Shown piece after piece: positions 1 to 7,870 of a stretch of DNA of 64,000 bases (positions are counted from its first letter, which is position 1; every line of letters starts with the position of its first letter). Under the pieces are notes generated by a model. It saw nothing but the letters and a program-made list of their open reading frames with translations, was not told where the DNA came from and searched no databases. Source of the DNA: Streptococcus equi subsp. equi (GTDB lineage Bacteria > Bacillota > Bacilli > Lactobacillales > Streptococcaceae); the NCBI GenBank assembly GCA_900637675.1, contig LR134389.1, positions 682,001-746,000 of the forward strand, written 5' to 3'. Made by a program: the position numbers and the translations under genes.

Positions 1-163
1 TGCTATCATGGCAAATGTCAAGCAGCAATTGCAGCCTGGAGGGGTTGTTCTAATGCACGATATTCACCAGACCAGTGTAGATGCCTTGCCAAGTATTATG
101 GAATACCTAAAAGCGGAAGGATACAAATGTGTGACCTTATCTGAGCTATATGGTAGCCGCTAG
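1..163 (+). CDS. Polysaccharide deacetylase, C-terminal end (partial)
   Basis: Only the last 53 codons are in the window, read from base 2 to the TAG at 161-163. The segment GGVVLMHDIH followed by a helix and a final beta strand is the usual end of an NodB-fold (CE4) deacetylase; the HD-IH stretch belongs to the late active-site motif of peptidoglycan N-acetylglucosamine deacetylases such as PgdA. Those enzymes remove acetyl groups from cell-wall GlcNAc and confer lysozyme resistance. The catalytic Asp and metal-binding His motifs lie upstream of the window, so the family is likely but the exact substrate is inferred. Confidence 0.65.
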   Translation, partial: AIMANVKQQLQPGGVVLMHDIHQTSVDALPSIMEYLKAEGYKCVTLSELYGSR

Positions 164-293
164 TCAGTCAGAAAAAGCAAGTAAGGCTCTAGAGCATGAC
201 TAAATGGCGGGCTCACTTCAAGAAAGTATCTAGTCTGGCTAAGCATGGCCAGTATCTACTATACTAATAAAGCCAGTGGTGTCAGTATAATAT

Positions 294-348
294 AAAACGA
301 ACGTAAGGTTTTGACTTCATGTCAGAAGGACTTTACGTTCGTTTTTTT
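294..348. terminator. Bidirectional intrinsic terminator
   Basis: A perfect 13-bp stem pairs 294-306 with 333-345, flanked by an A run on the left and a T run on the right; the loop holds a second small TGAC/GTCA hairpin. It lies between the deacetylase and the convergent helicase gene, so it can stop transcription from both sides. Confidence 0.85.
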
Positions 349-427
349 AGTAGCAAGGGTAAGAAATAGTGATTAGTTGCTTTACATCATACTTGGAGGC
401 AAGCTTTTTAGGTTTATATCCTTTGAG

Positions 428-1522
428 CTAGCCTCTTATTTCTTTTTGGTATAATTGCTGATGCTTCAAGTACATCTCAGTGACCTTGGTAAATTTTTTA
501 AGGCGCTTGATGTCTTCAGGGTGACTGACAAGAGTTATGACAATCCCTGATCGTCCCATACGACCGGTTCGCCCAGCTCTATGAGTATATTGCTCTTTAT
601 TACGGGGAACCTCAGCGTTAATGACGTATTCTAGCTGGTCAATATCAATCCCACGAGCGACTATGTCCGTCGCAAGCAGCAGTGAAATGCTCTGCTCTTT
701 AAAGGCTTCTAAAATGGCCTTTCGCTGCTTGACATTCACATCACTGGCTAGAGAAGCAACAGAAGCTCCACTATATTGCAGGCGTTCTTCAGTAGCACCT
801 AGGTCTGACAGGCTGTTAAAAAAGACCAGACCACGAAAGTCAGGAATATTTGCTAGCTTACGTAGGATATCGGTCCGATGCCTTTTGTCAACCAGCATGT
901 AGCAGTGCTCAATGCAAGGCAATGCTTGCTTAGACAGATCAATGACCAAGGTATGATCCGCTAGACTGGCTTGCTCTATCTTGTTAGTAGCACTCATGTA
1001 GATCATTTGATGGTCACGAGGCGCGTAATGGGAGAGTTTTTGGACAAACTGGTATTGGGAGTCACTCAGTAGGTCGTCGTATTCATCTAAAATGATGGTA
1101 TTGATGGCCATCATTTTGATTTTTTTAAGCCTTACTAATTCAAAAATGCGTCCCGGTGTTCCGATAATGATTTCTGGGCCTTTTTTGAGGCGTTCGATCT
1201 GGCGTTTTTGGCTGCTTCCGGAAATAAAGAGCTGCGCAGTTAATCCTAAGGGCTCTGCCCATTCCTTGGTAACCTCAAAAAGCTGTCCAGCTAGCTCAGT
1301 ATTAGGTGCTAAAATCAGCAACTGCTGGGCTTTTTTAGGGCTTAGCCTGAGAAGGCTTGGCCATAAATAGGCCAGAGTTTTGCCTGTTCCGGTGGGGCTA
1401 ATGCCTAATAGGCTTTTGCCATCAACAATGGGCTGAAAGACCTGCTCTTGGATTGGGGTGAGATTAGTAAAGCCAAGCTTTGCCAGCTTTTCCTGCCATT
1501 GAGTGGGAAGGTTGGTTATCAT
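428..1522 (-). CDS. DEAD-box family ATP-dependent RNA helicase (DEYD variant)
   Basis: A 364-residue two-RecA-domain helicase core with almost no extensions. Visible motifs are Walker A PTGTGKT (43-49), GTPGR (121-125), motif II DEYD (146-149), SAT (177-179), ATDIVARGID near 284-293 and HRAGRTGR (314-321). It should unwind or remodel RNA duplexes, probably in ribosome assembly or RNA turnover. The motif II is DEYD rather than DEAD, so the third residue is substituted. The gene is transcribed away from udk, and the two share a short AT-rich divergent promoter region. The precise cellular role is not known from sequence. Confidence 0.88.
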   Translation of the reverse strand: MITNLPTQWQEKLAKLGFTNLTPIQEQVFQPIVDGKSLLGISPTGTGKTLAYLWPSLLRLSPKKAQQLLILAPNTELAGQLFEVTKEWAEPLGLTAQLFISGSSQKRQIERLKKGPEIIIGTPGRIFELVRLKKIKMMAINTIILDEYDDLLSDSQYQFVQKLSHYAPRDHQMIYMSATNKIEQASLADHTLVIDLSKQALPCIEHCYMLVDKRHRTDILRKLANIPDFRGLVFFNSLSDLGATEERLQYSGASVASLASDVNVKQRKAILEAFKEQSISLLLATDIVARGIDIDQLEYVINAEVPRNKEQYTHRAGRTGRMGRSGIVITLVSHPEDIKRLKKFTKVTEMYLKHQQLYQKEIRG

Positions 1523-1617
1523 ATATCTATCCTTTTATTTTGTTTTCTCTTCATTATAGCATTATAGTGGCAAATTTGGTAAAATAGACCGAAAGACTTT
1601 TAGATTTGGAGTTTACA

Positions 1618-2244
1618 ATGCTTAAAAAACCCATTATTATTGGTGTGACTGGTGGTTCTGGTGGTGGTAAGACTAGCGTGTCTCGTGCCATTTTAAATAG
1701 CTTTCCAAATGCGAGAATTGCGATGATTCAGCATGATTCGTATTACAAGGATCAATCACATATCAGCTTTGAGGAAAGGGTTAAGACTAATTATGATCAC
1801 CCGTTAGCCTTTGATACGGATTTCATGATTCAGCAGCTAAAGGAACTCTTGGCTGGCCGGCCTGTTGATATTCCAATCTATGATTATAAGGAGCATACTC
1901 GCAGCAACAGAACTTTTCGCCAAGAGCCTCAGGACGTCATTATTGTTGAGGGGATTCTGGTATTAGAGGACGAGCGTTTGCGTGAGCTGATGGATATCAA
2001 GCTTTTTGTTGATACAGATGATGACATTCGGATTATCCGTCGTATTCAGCGTGATATGGTTGAGCGTGGCAGAAGCCTTGAGAGCATTATTGAGCAGTAC
2101 ACAAGCGTTGTCAAGCCGATGTATCATCAATTTATTGAGCCAAGTAAGCGCTATGCTGATATTGTCATTCCAGAAGGGGTTAGCAATGTGGTTGCTATTG
2201 ATCTCATCAACACAAAGATTGCCAGCATCTTAGGTGAGCTGTAG
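1618..2244 (+). CDS. udk: Uridine kinase
   Basis: Phosphorylates uridine and cytidine to UMP and CMP in pyrimidine salvage. The P-loop GGSGGGKTS lies at residues 10-18 and is followed by the DSYYKD and YDHP..FD segments that bind the nucleoside in uridine kinases. I place the start at ATG 1618 (208 residues), which has a GGAG 6 bases upstream; a TTG at 1606 in the same frame is less likely. The next gene lies downstream in the same direction with a short gap, so the two are probably cotranscribed. Confidence 0.95.
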
Positions 2245-2266
2245 TGCTGTGATTGGAGACAGACAA

Positions 2267-2539
2267 ATGCTACCAAGCCTAATCTTGCTTTTTGGTTGGA
2301 ATGCTGTGGTCTTTGCGGCCTATGGCAGTGATAAACACAGAGCCCAAAAAGGTCAATGGCGACTTTCTGAGAAAATGCTATTAACGTTGTCACTCTTATG
2401 TGGTGGGATTGGAGCCTATCTAGCTGGGCATTATTTTAACCATAAAACGAAGAAATGGTATTTTGTCCTTTCATGGTATATGGGGATACTGATGACCCTT
2501 GTGCTTTGCTATTATCTGTATCAGTGGTATATCCTGTAA
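2267..2539 (+). CDS. DUF1294 family small membrane protein
   Basis: About 90 residues with an N-terminal hydrophobic segment, the DUF1294 signature AYGSDKHRAQ, then RLSEK and a glycine-rich membrane helix (GGIGAYLAG) followed by HKTKKWYF. The function of the family is unknown. ATG 2267 is preceded by GGAG at a good distance; an ORF open from 2234 overlaps the end of udk and is probably not the real start. A terminator follows directly. Confidence 0.75.
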   Translation: MLPSLILLFGWNAVVFAAYGSDKHRAQKGQWRLSEKMLLTLSLLCGGIGAYLAGHYFNHKTKKWYFVLSWYMGILMTLVLCYYLYQWYIL

Positions 2540-2559
2540 GAAGTGCTTGTTTTTAGCTT

Positions 2560-2600
2560 AAAATGACTACTAGCCCTTTTAAGACTGGTAGTCATTTTTT
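2560..2600 (+). terminator. Intrinsic terminator after udk operon
   Basis: The stem pairs AAAATGACTAC (from 2560) with GTAGTCATTTT and ends in a run of six T, downstream of the DUF1294 gene. Confidence 0.85.
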
Positions 2601-2720
2601 CTGCTATTGTGATAGGTATTTAGCTGCCTATAGCTTAAGCGAGAGGTGAGTAGCTATATATGCATATGAGCCATCACATGCCCAAATGCGGCTGGGCTTG
2701 GTTGCTCGTGTCCTATGACG

Positions 2721-3536
2721 CTAGTAGGCGATGCTGTCGTCTAGGGCATGGATTTTTTTGAATAGACTGATAAAGATAAGGGTTGTTATTGTTCCATGAA
2801 TAACTGCGACACCAGCTAAATCTGAGATAGGAGAGTTCCATATAAAATGTAGGGCTAGAGGACTTACCACCCAGAAAATCTGCAGAGACCTTGGGAATAA
2901 TTGAGATTTTTTAATTAAAAGGTATGCTCCCATTGTAAAAATACCAGTATAGACCCAATGAGAGTTTGGTGAGCTGCTAATCCTGGCAAGCGTTGTAGGC
3001 AAAATGTCATTTATGGACCGATCAGCCGCACTTGCAATATAGCTAATGTCCTCAGTCAGCTGGAATCCCATGCCAGAAATGAGACTGATGACTAATTTTT
3101 GCTTAAGATTAATAGCTGGCAGCAAATAAATGACAAGCATAGCTGCAAAGGCCTTAATAGGCTCTTCCACAAAAGGCCCTGTCAAAGCTCCCGTCCACTC
3201 CTCTAAGGCAATATTGGGCTTTATCAGGCTAATCCAAAATTGCTCTAAAACCTGATTGCCAAAGGAGGCTAAAAAGCCACTAATATAAAGACCGCCTAGC
3301 CCAGCTAATAGCAGGGTTGAGATCCTTATCTGGTAGATGCGCTTGAGATAAGCAATAGCCAGTGAAAAGGGAATCAGATAGATCCCTAGTAGGCTGGTTG
3401 AGAGGATTAAGGCAGCGGATTGGTAAAAGGTTTGTTTGGGACTGACAAGGTTTAGACATTCATACTCAATACCATTAAACACTAATAACATAAATAAGGT
3501 CGTAGCGATAATCTTTTTATATCTCAACAACGGCAT
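2721..3536 (-). CDS. PrsW-like intramembrane metalloprotease (CPBP/PrsW superfamily)
   Basis: A 271-residue polytopic membrane protein with about eight hydrophobic segments. The motifs expected for PrsW-type intramembrane proteases are present: EEPIK (124-128), GMGFQLTED (155-163, glutamate 162) and two late histidine segments SHWVYTG and ALHFIWN. In Bacillus, PrsW cleaves an anti-sigma factor; here the substrate is unknown. The gene stands alone on the minus strand between two plus-strand operons. It could also be an uncharacterised CPBP-type protease. Confidence 0.75.
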   Translation of the reverse strand: MPLLRYKKIIATTLFMLLVFNGIEYECLNLVSPKQTFYQSAALILSTSLLGIYLIPFSLAIAYLKRIYQIRISTLLLAGLGGLYISGFLASFGNQVLEQFWISLIKPNIALEEWTGALTGPFVEEPIKAFAAMLVIYLLPAINLKQKLVISLISGMGFQLTEDISYIASAADRSINDILPTTLARISSSPNSHWVYTGIFTMGAYLLIKKSQLFPRSLQIFWVVSPLALHFIWNSPISDLAGVAVIHGTITTLIFISLFKKIHALDDSIAY

Positions 3537-3670
3537 CTGACTCTCCTATTTTTTTAATATTACTCACTATTTTATCATAAAATCTCTTTCTTTTCTAGAG
3601 AGGCTGATTAAAATTCTTTTCCTGTGGAAATCGTTTAACGATTAGTAGCAGATATGTTATAATAAGAACC

Positions 3671-4168
3671 ATGAATAAGACGACAAAAATTGAACATTAT
3701 CAGCTATTATTGGCTCAAGCTAAAGCCTTATTTTCTAATGAAAGCAATGCCTTGGCCAATCTCTCTAATGCTAGTGCCCTCTTAAAAATGACCCTGCCTC
3801 ATTCTGTTTTTGCAGGCTTTTACCTTTTTGATGGTCAAGAATTGATCCTTGGTCCCTTTCAGGGAAAGGTTTCCTGTGTGCATATCAAGCTTGGCAAGGG
3901 AGTATGTGGAGAATCAGCTCAATCTGGTCAAACCATCATCGTTGATGATGTCAAAAAGCATGCTAATTACATTTCCTGTGATTCAGCAGCCATGAGCGAG
4001 ATTGTTGTGCCAATGCTTAAGGCTGGCAGGCTTGTTGGTGTTCTGGATTTGGATTCCAGTCTTGTTGCTGATTATGATCAGATAGATCAAGACTATTTAG
4101 AGCAATTTGTAGCCTTATTACTAGAAAATACATCTTTTCGTTTTGACATGTTTGGAGTTGAGAATTAA
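3671..4168 (+). CDS. msrC: Free methionine-(R)-sulfoxide reductase (GAF domain)
   Basis: A 165-residue single GAF domain protein. Cys69, Cys79 and Cys103 have exactly the 10- and 24-residue spacing of the three catalytic and resolving cysteines of E. coli fRMsr (YebR), so it should reduce free methionine-R-sulfoxide with thioredoxin. The stop codon overlaps the dnaX start by one base (TAATG), which implies translational coupling. A TATAAT box lies just upstream of the ATG. The gene is often labelled simply as a GAF protein in streptococci. Confidence 0.88.
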   Translation: MNKTTKIEHYQLLLAQAKALFSNESNALANLSNASALLKMTLPHSVFAGFYLFDGQELILGPFQGKVSCVHIKLGKGVCGESAQSGQTIIVDDVKKHANYISCDSAAMSEIVVPMLKAGRLVGVLDLDSSLVADYDQIDQDYLEQFVALLLENTSFRFDMFGVEN

Positions 4169-5844
4169 TGTATCAAGCCCTTTACCGGAAGTATCGTAGC
4201 CAGACCTTTGCTGAAATGGTTGGGCAGTCAGTTATTTCGACCACCTTAAAGCAGGCTGTTGAGTCAGAAAAGATAAGCCATGCTTACCTCTTTTCAGGTC
4301 CAAGAGGAACTGGTAAAACCAGCGCAGCCAAAATTTTTGCTAAGGCAATGAACTGCCCTAATCAGGTCAAGGGAGAGCCCTGCAATCATTGTGATATTTG
4401 CCGAGATATTACAACTGGCAGCCTGGAGGACGTGATTGAAATTGATGCTGCCTCTAATAATGGTGTTGATGAAATTCGCGATATTCGAGATAAGTCAACC
4501 TATGCTCCTAGCCGGGCAACCTACAAGGTTTATATTATTGATGAGGTGCATATGCTATCAACAGGGGCCTTCAATGCGCTCCTAAAGACCCTTGAAGAGC
4601 CGAGTGACAATGTGGTTTTTATCCTAGCCACAACAGAACTACACAAGATTCCAGCTACTATTTTGTCTAGAGTCCAGCGATTTGAATTTAAAGCCATTAA
4701 GCAGCCAGCTATTTGTGAGCATTTGGCGGCGATACTGGACAAGGAGGGCATAGCCTATGAAATAGAGGCGCTTCATTTAATTGCAAGACGAGCAGAAGGT
4801 GGCATGCGTGATGCCCTATCCATTTTAGATCAGGCCTTGAGCCTATCCTTTGACAATCGAGTGACGCTTGCTATTGCAGAAGAAATCACAGGCTCTATTT
4901 CTATTTCGGCCTTAGACGACTACGTTCAGCATCTCATCAGGCAAAAAACAAGTCAGGCCTTAGCTAATCTAGAAACAATTTATGATAGTGGCAAGAGCAT
5001 GAGTCGCTTTGCAACGGATCTGCTAACCTATTTTAGAGACCTGCTCATTGTGAAATCAGGTGGTGATCATCACAGGCAGTCAGCTCTTTTTGATGATAAC
5101 CTTGCAGTGTCTTTTGATCAGCTTTTTACAATGATTGCTACAGTAACCAAGCATTTGCCTGAGATCAAAAAAGGAACCCATCCTAGAATCTACGCTGAAA
5201 TGATGACCATTCAGCTGGCAGAGCAAGGACAAGCAGCAGACACTGCGATACCGTCTAGCCTGCTAGCTGATGTTGATGACTTGAAGCATGAGATTAGTCA
5301 GCTGAGGGAGACGATATCACAGCTACAGGCTCAAAAGGGTCTAACTGCGCAGGCTACACCAGCTCATTCCATCAAGCCAAAGGCCTTTACCTACAAGGTT
5401 GATCGGGAAAAGATATTGAAAATCATGGAGGAAACTGTTCAAGATAGCCAGCAGTCACGACAATATTTAGAAGCGCTAAAAAGTGCTTGGAATGAGATTT
5501 TAGATAGTATTTCTGCACAGGATCGAGCTTTGTTACTAGGCTCGGAGCCTGTTTTAGCCAATAGTGAAAATGCTATTTTGGCCTTTGAGGCCGCCTTTAA
5601 CGCTGAGCAGGCCATGAAGCGTCAGGATTTGAATGATATGTTTGGGAATATCATGAGTAAGGCAGCAGGGTTTTCTCCTCATATCTTGGCAGTACCAAAG
5701 GCAGACTTCCACCATATTCGCTCGGAGTTTGCCATGACCATCAAAACCAAAAAAGAGACAGCCAAAGAGTCTGAGCAAGCGACCTTTGACATGCCTGAGG
5801 GGTTTGACTTTTTAACTGATAAGATTCATCTCATAGAGGATTAG
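4168..5844 (+). CDS. dnaX: DNA polymerase III subunit gamma/tau
   Basis: Clamp-loader ATPase of the replisome, 558 residues. Walker A GPRGTGKT is at 44-51, the zinc-binding cysteines are C63, C72, C75 and C78, and Walker B with DEVH is at 125-128; an IxATTE/SRVQRF sensor-finger segment follows. The C-terminal part (from about residue 365) is a glutamine-rich linker plus a tau-like domain. I saw no slippery A-run with which to make a short gamma form. The start overlaps the msrC stop. Confidence 0.96.
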   Translation: MYQALYRKYRSQTFAEMVGQSVISTTLKQAVESEKISHAYLFSGPRGTGKTSAAKIFAKAMNCPNQVKGEPCNHCDICRDITTGSLEDVIEIDAASNNGVDEIRDIRDKSTYAPSRATYKVYIIDEVHMLSTGAFNALLKTLEEPSDNVVFILATTELHKIPATILSRVQRFEFKAIKQPAICEHLAAILDKEGIAYEIEALHLIARRAEGGMRDALSILDQALSLSFDNRVTLAIAEEITGSISISALDDYVQHLIRQKTSQALANLETIYDSGKSMSRFATDLLTYFRDLLIVKSGGDHHRQSALFDDNLAVSFDQLFTMIATVTKHLPEIKKGTHPRIYAEMMTIQLAEQGQAADTAIPSSLLADVDDLKHEISQLRETISQLQAQKGLTAQATPAHSIKPKAFTYKVDREKILKIMEETVQDSQQSRQYLEALKSAWNEILDSISAQDRALLLGSEPVLANSENAILAFEAAFNAEQAMKRQDLNDMFGNIMSKAAGFSPHILAVPKADFHHIRSEFAMTIKTKKETAKESEQATFDMPEGFDFLTDKIHLIED

Positions 5845-6224
5845 CGCTAGCTGATGATTGGTAGTGTATCAATTGTCTAGAATAAGGAGATGACAGGGCT
5901 CATTGTCAGCACTAATAGATAGCTGACAAGCCAAGCTAGAGAGGACCGGTGTGGTTCTCTTTTTTGCTGCTTAGAGCTAGGTGTCATTGTGACCCAATGA
6001 CTGAGTTCTTATAAGGCTTAGTGATTCACTGATTTGAGACAATTGACTACAAGCCTAGCAATCAAGCTGGCTTTTGGCGTCGTTTTTAGAGTGAGCTCTT
6101 TTTTATTTGACTGTTACAGGCTATCAAAGAGCAGCAAAAAAGCTTGAAGCAGGCTAACTGCCTTTTTCTTCAAGCTGCGTGAAAATCGTTAGTGGAAATT
6201 TAGTTTTCTTGGTATAATAGTAGT
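5845..6224. other. Intergenic region with terminator hairpins
   Basis: No gene is visible in these 380 bases. A terminator for dnaX is at 5938-5965 (stem AGAGGACC/GGTTCTCT, then T6). A second strong hairpin at 6141-6176 (AGCTTGAAG/CTTCAAGCT with an inner AGGC/GCCT stem) stands upstream of the DUF3272 gene. A TATAAT-like box ends about ten bases before that gene's ATG. Confidence 0.6.
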
Positions 6225-6428
6225 ATGACTATTCGACAATTTATGTTTATGGCATTCATTTGTGCCTTTGAAGCTTATTTTTTCAGCGATTTATTATTTT
6301 CAGGCGATTATATTTTTGCTCTGTTTTGGGGTCTTTTGCTCTTTAGAGATTTAAGGCGTGCTTATGCTATTGACCAATTTACCAAAAACATCATTAATGC
6401 TGTTAATCCCCCCAGGAAGAAAGACTAA
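6225..6428 (+). CDS. DUF3272 family small membrane protein
   Basis: A 67-residue streptococcal protein with two hydrophobic segments (residues 5-20 and 27-42) and a basic C-terminus ending PPRKKD. The position between dnaX and a convergent birA is the usual one in streptococci. Its last 26 bases overlap the 3' end of birA on the other strand. Function unknown. Confidence 0.75.
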   Translation: MTIRQFMFMAFICAFEAYFFSDLLFSGDYIFALFWGLLLFRDLRRAYAIDQFTKNIINAVNPPRKKD

Positions 6429-7344
6429 TTTCGCCGCTCCTTAAGACCTGTAGCTGACCATTGTCTAATTGAACGATGAGGTGTCCTTCATCAGTCAGGT
6501 CAATGGCAGTTGCTGTTTTTTGACGATCATTTTCTTGGAAGCTCACTTGTTTTTGAAGGACAAGTGATTTTTCTTTGTAGACCTTAATATGGTCCTTGAT
6601 TGGTATTGTGGTAAAGAGCTTCCAAATGTCAATGATTAGGGCATTTCGAGTAATACTAGGCTTGTTGCTAAAAAGAGAGCCTGCTCGTTCTTTGAGGTTT
6701 TCAGAAAATTCGGTTACAAAAAAGTTAAGCCCTACGCCAATAATCACATCAGTAATGACGCCTGTTTCCACAGAGGTAATGGCCTCAGTCAGGATACCGG
6801 CGATTTTTTTATGGCCAAGGTAAATATCATTGACCCATTTGATTTGGGTGTCAATACCGGTCAATCTTGAAATAGCCTTAACAATACTAGAGGCCACCAT
6901 CATGGTGTAAGGAGGCATGTCTGCGTAAGGAACATTTGGCTTGAGATGCAAGGACATGTAAATGCCGCCATGAGGTGACGCAAAGAATTGGCGATTAAGC
7001 CGCCCCTTGGCCGCATACTGACTTGGAGCGAGATAGAGCCTAGGAGCAGTATGCTTTAGCTCGATTCCTTGCTTGGCGTCTAGCTGTGTTGACTGGCTTT
7101 TCTCATGATAAGATAAAGGCATGTTGAGCTCTTGGCTGATGAGCTCTGGCAGCAATATATCTCCTTGAATAAGGCGATAGCCCTTATGCTTGAGGGATTC
7201 AATGTGAAGGCCTTGACTTTCAAGGCTTTTGATGGATTTCCAGACAGAGGTTCTAGAAAGCTTGAGCTGCTCTGCCAAGTATTCTCCACTGACATAGTCG
7301 TCGCTGCAAGCTAGTAATTGGTAAATTTTTTCAGATGTCTTCAT
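6403..7344 (-). CDS. birA: Bifunctional biotin-protein ligase / biotin operon repressor
   Basis: A 313-residue protein with an N-terminal winged helix (residues 1-60, LSRTSVWKSIKSLESQG) and a biotin-ligase core: GGIYMSL, KWVNDIY, HKKIAGIL and GVGLNF. It makes biotinyl-5'-AMP, transfers biotin to carboxylases and can repress biotin genes. The usual GRGRxxR loop is less exact here (KGRLNRQF). The 3' end is convergent with the DUF3272 gene. Confidence 0.93.
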   Translation of the reverse strand: MKTSEKIYQLLACSDDYVSGEYLAEQLKLSRTSVWKSIKSLESQGLHIESLKHKGYRLIQGDILLPELISQELNMPLSYHEKSQSTQLDAKQGIELKHTAPRLYLAPSQYAAKGRLNRQFFASPHGGIYMSLHLKPNVPYADMPPYTMMVASSIVKAISRLTGIDTQIKWVNDIYLGHKKIAGILTEAITSVETGVITDVIIGVGLNFFVTEFSENLKERAGSLFSNKPSITRNALIIDIWKLFTTIPIKDHIKVYKEKSLVLQKQVSFQENDRQKTATAIDLTDEGHLIVQLDNGQLQVLRSGEISLSSWGD

Positions 7345-7824
7345 AATTCTAGTATAGTATAAAATGACTGGATTTCAAGAGCAAATAATACAAATGACGT
7401 GAGATGATGGAACAGTCTAGGGAGACGATTTTTTTGTAAAAAAGCAATTCTATTTCAAGGAATTGCAGTTCTTAATGTAGCCTGCTGTTATTTTTGTGCT
7501 GATCTCTGATCCTTGACGTTAAGGAGCTTGCTCTTTTTGTCTGAGCTGCTTCATCAGCCTTTCCGCTGTTATGAAGATTTTGTCTGAAAGCCGTAGGGCT
7601 TTGATGAGCAAGATAGTGGTGGTAAGATATGTCCTTCTTTTTCTTACAAGTGACTTTAACGACTTTGTATGCTGTTATCTCAGCCATCATTAAGGCTATC
7701 TGTTTATTTGATGAGAGTAGGAGAGGCTCATTTTTCTGCCAACCTAGCCAAGCTACTATGATTGTTGAATGAGAATGAATTAAAAATAAGAAAACAGTTG
7801 AAATTATTTGTTTTTTTGGTATAT
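7345..7824. other. Intergenic region upstream of the Slr-like gene
   Basis: About 480 bases between divergent birA and the lipoprotein gene. A 72-codon minus-strand frame (7472-7690) has no recognisable domain or convincing ribosome site and I do not call it. The right end becomes AT-rich and leads into the zinc operators. Confidence 0.4.
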
Positions 7825-7856
7825 TTAACTAGTTAATATCTTATTTAACCAGTTAA
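7825..7856 (+). promoter_or_regulatory. Tandem AdcR zinc operators
   Basis: TTAACTAGTTAA at 7825-7836 and TTAACCAGTTAA at 7845-7856 both match the streptococcal AdcR consensus TTAACNNGTTAA exactly and are 20 bp apart, i.e. on about the same face of the helix. They end 14 bases before the ATG of the histidine-triad lipoprotein. Binding of zinc-loaded AdcR here should block transcription, so the gene is expected to be induced by zinc starvation. Confidence 0.88.
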
Positions 7857-7870
7857 TTTATGGAGGAAAG

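Noticed and set aside
5250..5450. Possible dnaX gamma/tau frameshift site
   Set aside because: No A/T slippery heptamer with a following stem was seen in the linker region.
7472..7690. 72-codon minus-strand ORF in the birA/slr gap
   Set aside because: No recognisable domain, no good ribosome site and odd composition; probably chance.
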